A stretch of DNA of 64,000 nt from contig NC_079223.1 of NCBI RefSeq assembly GCF_029633865.1, forward strand, positions 33,995,423 through 34,059,422, given 5' to 3'. This document shows, piece by piece, positions 56,952 to 64,000 of this stretch. Position 1 is the stretch's first letter, and each line of letters starts with the position of its first letter. Origin of the DNA: Lampris incognitus. Its lineage: Eukaryota; Chordata; Actinopteri; Lampriformes; Lampridae. The notes beneath the pieces are model-generated. The model saw nothing but the letters and a program-made list of their open reading frames with translations. It was not told the DNA's origin and did no database searches. The translations under genes and the position numbers were made by a program.

Positions 56952-57339
56952 GTGGATGTAAAGTGAACGTCGGTTAGATGTTACTGCGTAATTCTCCAGT
57001 TCATCGTGACTGTCGTTAGCCAGCTAGTTAGTTAAACTAGCTAATGTAGTTGCCTTGTTGGCTAGTTCAGTGAAGAAGACTTGCACGTGACCACATACCA
57101 GATAGTGGTTTGAGCCACCAGGGTTCGCTCAAACTTCCTCTGGCTACTGGGATTCTCACGTGGGAACAAGTCACCAGGAGCAAGGCTTTCGTCTCGTTTT
57201 CACCCGTGCCTGGACCATTTGCGCGCACCGCCATTTCCGGTCATTGTAGGAACATTCTGGAACCGCCATTCTCCTGAACTGAGTGAGTACAACGTACCCT
57301 TATGAACGGTTCGTGTGATATCGTACGTCAAGTTATGCA

Positions 57340-57495
57340 CAATTTTTCCTCAGTGCGCGGTACGGCGGCGCACCAGCCTGCGCCAGACGGGGCGGCGGCG
57401 GAGCGCCTGCGCAATCCTCTGCGGGGCTGTTGCGGCGGGCGCAGAAAGGGCGCCCCCCCGAGGGGGGTTAGGGTTAGGGCGAGGGTTAGCTACAT
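57340..57495 (+). other. CpG-rich block followed by telomere-like TTAGGG text
   Basis: 57346-57460 is dense in CG dinucleotides (gcggcggcggagcgcctgcg). It is followed by ggggttagggttagggcgag and ggttag at 57465-57490, an interstitial telomere-like tract of about three units. Open frames across it lack any known domain. Confidence 0.6.
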
Positions 57496-57679
57496 GGGTT
57501 ACATACGAATTTTTGTCCATTACTTGTATGTTTTCCTACGACCAGGGAATGAGAACAGCCTGGTGAGTACGTTTGTGCGTTTAGCTCAGAAGAGCTAAAC
57601 GCCAGCCAGTAGCTAGCCGAATGCTAGCTACTGTAAACTACTAATAAGACACGTTAGTCCCTATCTAACAGGTCTGACC

Positions 57680-57760
57680 CTTTAGCCGAGCGGTTAGTGA
57701 TGTCGCCTTGTGGTGCAGTAAACCCCGTATCGAATCCCGCACCGGGCAAGAATATAACCG
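57680..57760 (+). mobile_element. tRNA-like SINE head of a fourth type
   Basis: 'tagccgagcggttagtgatg' is A-box-like and 'tatcgaatcccgcaccggg' is B-box-like. The arms do not pair into a functional tRNA. Confidence 0.6.
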
Positions 57761-59080
57761 GTTACACTACCATTAGCTATTAAGCTAGTTAACACAGTCA
57801 ATATTACTGTCAAATGTAAACAATGAACATATCTCGTAGGCTGCCTATGACATTAGAGGGGCTAGTAGGTCTTCTTTTGCTTGTAAACTATCTTGTTCTT
57901 TCTTCTTTACAATTCGATCATGAAATAATAAATCTCTTAATATTTATTTGCGCTTGAAATATGACCTCGTTTTTCGCGCTTCTCTCTGTGTTTACATTAA
58001 TCAATCCCCTGGTAACACATGCCATGAAGAGTAGTGCCGCCCCGATGAAAGCCTACTAAATGTGAGGTAAGGTAGGAACCAAAAACCAATGCTGTGCTCA
58101 ACTGATGTGAAGCAGTTACAGTTTTTGAGGACCTCTTTATTAGTTTGATAGATGTCGGCTTTAGTTTATTTAATGTTTAATGTGTTTAATTTGGAATATT
58201 GAAAAAGGTACCTACTTTAATTTTGTATTTGAACTGTATTGAGGATGATAAAGTGAACGTGCACTATTTATTTTGTTAATTTTTTTTACAATAATTAAAA
58301 ACTTCGAGTTGCAACTTTGTCTTGTTTTATTCATCTAAAGCTTATTCATTTCATGGGAATTGGTATAATTAGGGAACCCAAAGTACGATTAATGTAGATT
58401 GGATTGTAGTTAGAGAACCTAGTACCCTGCCCTCTATAGTGTTAGGGGGAAAGGGGCTACACAACATGCAGCTGTTTACATCAAATTGTTTTTTTTACAT
58501 ATATATCATCAAAGGCAGACAATTCAAACACCACATATATTGGCGTTATAATTTTCCCCACACCCACGGACTCATGAATCATATGCAAGCTGACGTCCTC
58601 CGTGCATTTCTATCATGACATGCCATGTTTTCAAACGAACACTTGGCGGCAGCATTGTTCACTAAATTTGGCCTGAAATCAGAGCGTCATTTCCTATCGC
58701 TATCTGATGAGCCATATCACGGACACGAGTGTCTTCTATACTTATCGCGCCAGTTAAATAGATTAAAGTCTAGAAATCGATTCAAAACGTCGCACCAATT
58801 TTTATCCCAAAACAATAAAAAAGAATTTGTGATGAGCTAATGAGACGATACAATGAAATGAGGATAAAGGCGAGCCAATAAAACAGTAGGACTTCGATTA
58901 CTTAGCCGATCTATATAGATGATCTATATAGTACTTTTCCTACATTAACATGTAATGTAGTTCTGTTTGCAATAAGTGAAAATGCTCAGATAAAAGGAAA
59001 GCTATGATAAAAATAAGACAAAACGAAAACAAACGAGTCTTCATGCATGCTCAATAATCTCAGGTAAGAAAATCAAAGAA
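57761..59080. other. No gene seen
   Basis: AT-rich sequence. An open frame at 58625-58840 has no recognised domain. Confidence 0.4.
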
Positions 59081-59082
59081 GG

Positions 59083-59240
59083 TTGAATCAGTTCATCTGG
59101 ATACAACGTTTATTGACTGAACGTTTCATCACTCAACTGACATCTTCAGTCTAAACTGACAACATGTATCCCCGTCCCTTATAAACAATACAGTTGTCGT
59201 TGGTTTCAGTCGTTATGCAACTATATTGTTTATAAAGGGT
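59083..59240 (-). mobile_element. Penelope-like element terminal fragment, copy 2
   Basis: Plus-strand text aaggttgaatcagttcatct, acgtttattgactgaacgtt and ataaacaatacagttgtcgt matches the left arm of the fold-back at 62852-63175. The reverse complement contains CTGAAGA (59143-59149), a hairpin and GAAAC (59123-59127). It ends just before the partial gtpbp2 copy. Confidence 0.55.
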
Positions 59241-59295
59241 GGGGATATGTGATTTAGAACTCTTTCGGTCCCTTTGTCTATGTATATTTCCCTTA

Positions 59296-59424
59296 AGCCC
59301 AATTTATGCTCCAAATGTCTCGTGTACACGACAGCCCTGGGAGACACAAAAAGTGTCTCTCATGACGTCAAAATTGTCGAGAGACATCTGTCTGCTAGCC
59401 GACATTTGGAGTATAAATTGGGCC
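59296..59424. mobile_element. MITE with TTA duplication at a gtpbp2-like splice acceptor
   Basis: 129 bp. The ends agcccaatttatgctccaaa and (complement) ggcccaatttatactccaaa are inverted repeats of about 24 bp. Flanked by tta at 59293-59295 and 59425-59427, as in PIF/Harbinger (Tourist-like) MITEs. The right tta is followed by g, giving the AG of the acceptor. Confidence 0.85.
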
Positions 59425-59428
59425 TTAG

Positions 59429-59965
59429 TTTCTGGACCTGCGAGTTGTCGTACTGGGTAATGTTGACTCGGGTAAATCCACACTGCTGGGCGTTCTGACA
59501 CAGGGCGAGCTTGACAATGGACGGGGGCGGGCAAGACTCAACCTCTTCAGACATCTCCATGAAATCCAGACTGGATGTACTTCCAGCATTAGCTTTGAGA
59601 TCCTTGGCTTCAACAGTAAAGGAGAGGTGGGAAAAGTGATAGTAACAGAGGGTACATGATGTGTGCAATAGCTCTAGGCAGTCCACAAGTTCTCAGTTTA
59701 GTCATGCAGATGACTTGGTCAAGTTCAAACATCAGGCTTGATGTGTAGTCCCTAACGCTCTAGACTTTGGTGTTTATTTCCATTTTTCAGGTTGTGAACT
59801 ACAGTGAGTCTCGGACAGCAGAGGAAATCTGTGAGAGTGCATCCAAAATGATCACATTCGTTGATCTGGCAGGCCACCACAGGTACCTCAAGACCACCAT
59901 CTTTGGCCTAACCAGTTATTGCCCAGATTTCGCCATGTTGGTCGTCAGTGCAAATACTGGAATCG
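59429..59965 (+). pseudogene. Partial duplicate of gtpbp2, two GTPase-domain exons
   Basis: Exon 59429-59626 (198 bp) reads [20 protein letters not shown], the P-loop (GNVDSGKS), then [33 protein letters not shown] and ILGFNSKGE. After a 164-bp GT..AG intron, exon 59791-59965 (175 bp) reads VVNYSESRTAEEICE, MITFVDLAGHHRYLKTTIFG (DLAGH, the G3 motif), LTSYCPDFAMLVVSANTGI. This is very close to vertebrate GTPBP2. Both exons are open. Earlier exons, the following exon with the G4 motif, and a promoter were not found nearby. The true gtpbp2 start lies downstream at 63892, so this is an out-of-place partial copy. The first acceptor has lost its pyrimidine tract through a MITE. It is probably a duplicated pseudogene fragment; a spliced fusion product is not excluded. 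Confidence 0.85.
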
Positions 59966-61232
59966 GTAAGAACTTTTCATCTCTATCAATTTTGTAAGGC
60001 CGTGTACATTTTACCCACTTTTCATAGAAGAGGAAGAAAAATTGCTGCCAAAACTGCATTTTTTTTGCTGATAGGAAACAAGTGTCATGCAACATTATTT
60101 CCATAACAACAACTTTCCAGCAGCCACCGCCATCAGTAGGAGTAAGTTACAATGGTACAACACTAACCAGAAACTCCCAAACCAGTGTTTTTCCATGCTG
60201 ATTCTTCACTATCGGGGTTCCCACAAATTGGCTGTGATAAGTTGATATCATGTCAGCCCCGCTAAAAAGTTGAAATTTTCACAACTTTAGAGAACACAGC
60301 ACTTTTTCAAAGTGGCCAGTTTCTGCTTGCCTCGCAGTCACTGGCCAATTACATTTATTTAAATAAAAGAGGCTGTTTGAGAAAATTTGAAGAGTGTGAC
60401 CACAGAGATTGCTGGACATCTTTTTGTATTGGGAAGGTAAATAAACGGAAGTATCTTTACACAGTCAATACAAATTTTTATCATGGTTTGCCTTTCATCA
60501 GGCTATTACATAACAGATGGGCCAGAATGGAGGTGTGTGTGTGTTCTAAGGGTAAAGCACAATACACTCAGGTAGAGTTGGACGCGCTGTATCTATGTTT
60601 GTATACACTACACCTTCATGCTGTAGTGGGTTTATCTAACTGTAGCTTGGTGCCACACAAACATGTGATATCCAAGCTTATGTAACAAACTAGCCCTCCT
60701 AACCCAGGGCTTCCTTATCCCTTCCCCTCCTCTCTGCCCTCCACTTCCAGTCCCAGAATATCTCAAATACCTTCCACTCATTTCAGGCCCTGACCCATAG
60801 AAGTTGCTCTCTGGTTGGTCATGTGGGGATCTTGTAAATTTGAGACCTGAGCCTCAGTCAGCACTGAGACTGAGAGTGGGTCTTTGTTGCTGACTTTGCA
60901 GGAAAGAGATCAAACTTTTTAATTGCACCACAGAAATTCTGACCTAGTTTATACAGGCGTTTGCTTTTGTGTGACCTGTATTTTTCAGCTAATCTGAATA
61001 ATGGGTATTGTTATGGTAGCCCGGTCTTGGGCTGATATTGATTTCACCAACCCAAAGTGCTGTAAAGTGAGAGCAGGAATCCAGACTTGTGCAACAAATC
61101 TGAAATAAGAACTGCAGAAACCAGATGGCACACATTAGATTTGGCTACTATTTATTTGTCAGCATACATGTATGTCAATGTATTAGTCTGGGGCAGCAGA
61201 TTAACAATTGAATTGCTGAGGTGAAAAGAAGT
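59966..61232. other. No further gtpbp2 exon or other gene seen
   Basis: Sequence after the second duplicated exon. The open frame at 60377-60685 has no recognised domain. A candidate Pol III stop (TTTT on the minus strand at 61224-61227) belongs to the tRNA gene. Confidence 0.4.
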
Positions 61233-61315
61233 TGTCAGAAGTGGGATTCGAACCCACGCCTCCAGGGGAGACTGCGACCTGAACGCAGCGCCTTAGACCG
61301 CTCGGCCATCCTGAC
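61233..61315 (-). tRNA. tRNA-Leu (anticodon CAG)
   Basis: 83 nt on the minus strand, no intron, long variable arm as in leucine tRNAs. Acceptor GTCAGGA pairs with TTCTGAC, discriminator A. The D-arm/A-box is GGCCGAGCGGTC and the T-loop/B-box is GGTTCGAATCC. The anticodon loop reads TTCAGGT within the stem CTGCG/CGCAG. The leucine G-type identity (GCCGAG, A73) fits. A TTTT stop follows within six bases. All stems appear intact, so it is probably functional. Confidence 0.95.
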
Positions 61316-61439
61316 GTATCTGTATTAATGAAAATATCTCTTGAATGACTGGGAGGAGGAGGGGTGTCGTCAGGCATAGTGAGAAGGCCCAGATAACGCT
61401 CTCTCGCTCTCTCTCTCTCTCTCCCTCCCCCTCCCCCTC

Positions 61440-61752
61440 TCTGGAAGCTTGCAAACCTCTTCTGTGAATCTGTTTTAGTTGTATTTTTTGAAGTTTTACC
61501 TGTAAAAAGTGGCATCTCTGGCATGGAAAGCCTGGTAGGGCACAATAAACTGTATGGGCAGCATCCGTCTCGTCAATAAAACTACACACAAACCTACTTG
61601 CTCAGTGAATCCAAACACAAACATACTTCATCAGTGAAATCACAAATGCACACATTAACGTAATGCAGCGCAGGAGTTAGCGGAAGTGGAGACAGGGATA
61701 TGAGTGACATCAATAATGGCATTTGATCTCACCACCGGTATATTACCTTGTT
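61440..61752 (-). repeat. Dispersed repeat, copy B (inverted partner of 27919-28185)
   Basis: In reverse complement it reads aaggtaatataccggtggtg, 'atgccattattgatgtcact', 'acgttaatgtgtgcatttgt', 'gcaagtaggtttgtgtgtag', 'ggatgctgcccatacagttt' and 'ccagagatgccact', matching copy A in order. It has an extra 25-base segment near the middle. Confidence 0.8.
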
Positions 61753-62370
61753 ATACAGTATCATATTACAAATCCTAAGTTATCAAGCAATATACAATCA
61801 TTGTGGTCTGCAATTGTAAAAACACATCCAAAGCAATATTTCAGAGCAGGGAAACCCATTACTTTCTGAGCCTTAACTGAAGAAAAGAGACACAACAATC
61901 TTTCATCTGGGCAAACCTGTCAATAACTTTTTTGTCAAAATCCACCAATCCATGAATGAATTCATTTTCAATTGAGAGTAGCAAGTGCATTTAACCTCTG
62001 TTGCCCCATAGGGTTGTGTGTGCCAGTAACGTAAACCATGTTTTACTAAACATCTTTGATTTTATACATTTAAAAACAAACCCTTCGTCACATGACAGCA
62101 ACAGAGTTGGGCTGGAGGTGAGCTGACAATATATGACCACAACATCGATATGTTCATTTTGATTTTGTCAGAACTGAGATGTGCCAAAAAATAAATGGGC
62201 CTGCAGCAGCTACCCTGAATTCAGAGGACTGGTGTCGTTTCTACACGGTATAGCCAAGAAACAGGGGTTACATTTGGTTTTGTTGTATACTCCCATTTCT
62301 ACTTGAATATAACTTCTAATAAAGAGGAAGGAGATGGAGGAGTATTTCCTGTGGGCAGATGTATTCTTGT
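61753..62370. other. No gene seen
   Basis: AT-rich sequence, nothing recognised. Confidence 0.4.
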
Positions 62371-62535
62371 CAGAACCCCGGAATCCGTGGTCACCATGAT
62401 AGGCATAGAAAGAGGTTATCTAGAGTCACCAAAGCGGTCCGGGGTGCCACCTTACGGGGCGCTCCGCCAGGATTTTAGATCTGATAAATGCACGCATCCC
62501 CGCCAAAGGTCAGCGCTTGTCAGCATGTATTAGCC
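62371..62535 (-). rRNA. 18S rRNA pseudogene fragment
   Basis: The plus strand reads the complement of the 5' third of 18S rRNA: 'ccgtggtcaccatgataggc', then 'aggttatctagagtcaccaa', then 'tctgataaatgcacgcatcc' and 'gtcagcgcttgtcagcatgt' followed by attagc. Compared with vertebrate 18S, about 70 bases are missing between ataggcatagaaag and aggttatctag, and there are several substitutions. It is a dispersed, deleted scrap and not a functional rRNA gene. Confidence 0.88.
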
Positions 62536-62554
62536 TAATATACGGTTGTGTATG

Positions 62555-62560
<6 letters not shown>

Positions 62561-62631
<71 letters not shown>

Positions 62632-62632
62632 A
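62561..62632. repeat. (AT)n microsatellite
   Basis: About 35 AT units, adjacent to the rRNA scrap. Confidence 0.95.
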
Positions 62633-62851
62633 ACATATATACACAACTGAATCCTGCCCCAACTCGAACATGTGGCAGCATACAAAACAAAAATCAAAGA
62701 AAAAAAATAGCCAATCAAGCCCTACAGGACAAAAACCCACAATGAAAAAAAGGAACTACATATAAAATAAGTTGGAATAAGAATACAATCAAATAGAACA
62801 GCATACATCACTCATTACTCACAACAGACTAGACACCTTCATCGCAACTTC

Positions 62852-63175
62852 ACATGCCAGTTGGCTCGTTTGTTTTCAAAAGAAGGTTGAATCGGTTCAT
62901 CTGGATACAACGTTTATTGACTCAACGTTTCATCACTCAACTGACGACTTAAGTCTAAACTGACAACATGTATCCCCGCCCCTTATAAACAATACAGTTG
63001 TCGTTGGTTTCGGTCGTTATGTAACTATGTTGTTTATAAAGGGTGGGGATACCTGCAGTCAGTCTAGACTGAAGATGCCACTTAGTTGAGCGATGAAACG
63101 TATCTGTCAATAAACGTTGTGTCCAGATGAACTGATTTAACCTTCTTTGAAAACAAACGAGCCAACTGGCAGAGC
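62852..63175. mobile_element. Penelope-like fold-back (inverted pair), copy 3
   Basis: A 324-bp near-palindrome. The left arm begins atgccagttggctcgtttgt and passes aaggttgaatcggttcatct; the right arm ends with the complement (aaccttctttgaaaacaaac, gagccaactggca). The centre holds ttataaacaatacagttgtc and tgtttataaagggtggggat. The right arm contains CTGAAGA (63069-63075), a hairpin and GAAAC (63095-63099). It looks like two terminal repeats joined head to head. No coding sequence. Confidence 0.7.
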
Positions 63176-63553
63176 AAAGAATGAATGATTTGGCTCCAGG
63201 GGGACACAAGAGCTTATATTTACTGTAAAACAGCTGTTCTGTGTGTCCTTCAATTAATTTTCCAATTAGTAACATCTTGATTGCATTACAAAATCGAGTG
63301 TATTTCGGTTTCTGGTTGCAGAAAACGTAATACTTCCCCATAAGAGTAACATGCTAAATAATATGTTGTTCTTTCTTAAAGCATAAAATGGCAATTTACC
63401 ATATACAGAAGCAAATAGTTGATGCTATTCTTGTGCTAGGTAAATCAACTTGCAAAACTAGTTGGATGACACCTTTGTTGGCGTTGTAACCCATTGCAAA
63501 TTATTTCCCTCCCTTTCGCTGAAGAAAAAGCGTTGCCGTTTTTACATTGCATG
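63176..63553. other. No gene seen, AT-rich
   Basis: Spacer between the fold-back and the gtpbp2 promoter region. Confidence 0.4.
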
Positions 63554-63561
63554 TGACGTCA
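63554..63561. promoter_or_regulatory. Palindromic CRE (TGACGTCA) upstream of gtpbp2
   Basis: Consensus CREB/ATF site 330 bp before the gtpbp2 start codon. The following 150 bp are CpG-rich, as in housekeeping promoters. Confidence 0.6.
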
Positions 63562-63695
63562 GTTTAATTTGTAACCTTTTGTGGGGCGGCGTTGTCAACC
63601 TCAGACCTTTAGTTGTTCGTCTGACACGCGAAAGCTCCGTCCGCCTGGGCGCTCCTTTACAAGGCTCCACGCACACCCATTGACCTTCGGCGTTC

Positions 63696-63703
63696 TGACG
63701 TAA
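63696..63703 (+). promoter_or_regulatory. CRE variant (TGACGTAA) upstream of gtpbp2
   Basis: Second CREB/ATF-like site, about 190 bp before the start codon. No TATA box is seen between it and the ATG. Confidence 0.5.
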
Positions 63704-63891
63704 ATCCACTGTAAACTCCAAGCGACTGTTGTTGTTGTCAGCTCGGAAGAGGGGGTGGGTGCTTTGTTTTCGAAACTGTTTGTAACTGATCAGGTGGAAA
63801 TATACAAATAAAAAATAATCGCCTGCATGTTTCGACAAGGCTTTTTTTTACACTTCTTAATTTAGTGGTGAGCTAACTAGGTGCCAGTGTA

Positions 63892-64000
63892 ATGGATTCG
63901 CGGGTGTCGGAGCTTTTCGAATCGGGATCTGGACAGAAGTCTGGACCTCCAGGAGGAGTTGGGTCTAATCCAGGAAATGGTTTCGGAAACGTCTCTAAAA
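63892..64000 (+). CDS. gtpbp2: GTP-binding protein 2, first coding exon (runs off the window)
   Basis: ATG at 63892 opens MDSRVSELFESGSGQKSG and continues in frame with a Gly/Ser/Pro-rich stretch to the window edge (36 codons and one base). MDSRVSELF is the conserved start of vertebrate GTPBP2, and the low-complexity Gly-rich part after it is also typical. GTPBP2 is a translational-GTPase-family protein involved in rescue of stalled ribosomes together with Pelota. The GTPase domain must lie beyond 64000. The upstream region is CpG-rich with CRE-like sites and lacks a TATA box. Two exons of the same gene are duplicated about 4 kb upstream. Confidence 0.9.
   Translation, partial: MDSRVSELFESGSGQKSGPPGGVGSNPGNGFGNVSK

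Noticed and set aside
57302-57598. 98-residue open frame across the CpG-rich block
   Set aside because: Composition follows the CG-rich DNA and both other frames are open as well; no known domain.
57687-57760. Candidate tRNA gene
   Set aside because: A- and B-box-like sequences are present but the acceptor and anticodon arms do not pair, so it is a SINE head.
60377-60685. 102-residue open frame after the gtpbp2 copy
   Set aside because: It does not resemble the next gtpbp2 exon (no G4 motif) or any family I know.

Overview
This is vertebrate, almost certainly teleost fish, genomic DNA. Genes are split by introns with GT..AG borders, long CA/GT, GA and AT microsatellites are frequent, and the dispersed repeats are fish-type: tRNA-headed SINEs, L2-like LINEs, several hAT families, a DIRS element, a Ty3/gypsy element and Penelope-like pieces. 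I cannot name the species. No bacterial features are present.

Host genes are few. A complete four-exon otoraplin-like gene (otor, 129 aa, secreted SH3-fold protein) lies on the minus strand at 31023-32050. The first coding exon of gtpbp2 starts at 63892 on the plus strand and runs off the right edge; about 340 bp upstream lie a palindromic CRE and a second CRE-like site. About 4 kb upstream of that start, in the same orientation, is a partial second copy of gtpbp2 (two consecutive GTPase-domain exons, 59429-59965). Its first splice acceptor carries a MITE insertion. An apparently intact tRNA-Leu(CAG) gene is at 61233-61315 (minus), and a deleted 18S rRNA scrap lies at 62371-62535 (minus).

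The rest is mostly mobile DNA, much of it nested. At 9.7-14.9 kb a young, whole-looking Ty3/gypsy element with 200-bp LTRs and a 5-bp target duplication sits inside a tRNA-derived SINE. At 19.1-21.2 kb another SINE is split by a 5'-truncated L2 LINE. At 21.5-23.1 kb are a palindromic TA-flanked MITE and a 1.26-kb hAT element with a perfect 8-bp duplication. At 15.5-16.5 and 26.5-27.3 kb are two relics of ZMYM1-like hAT transposases. At 34.3-41.0 kb is a DIRS-type tyrosine-recombinase retroelement whose gag carries a 753-bp TIR element. At 41.8-46.6 kb a gypsy pol fragment is split by a 3.9-kb Ginger-like DNA transposon encoding an integrase-like protein and an OTU-type cysteine protease. At 47.2-48.5 kb is a BED-finger hAT relic carrying a SINE. 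At 51.0-54.6 kb is a hAT transposase element with TIRs and subterminal repeats. Three Penelope-like terminal fragments (4.4, 59.1 and 62.9 kb) carry a hammerhead-ribozyme-like core.

Most gaps between these features show only AT-rich single-copy-looking sequence and simple repeats. The strongest leads are the partial gtpbp2 duplication with a MITE at its splice acceptor, the Ginger-OTU transposon, and the hammerhead-like Penelope fold-back next to gtpbp2.
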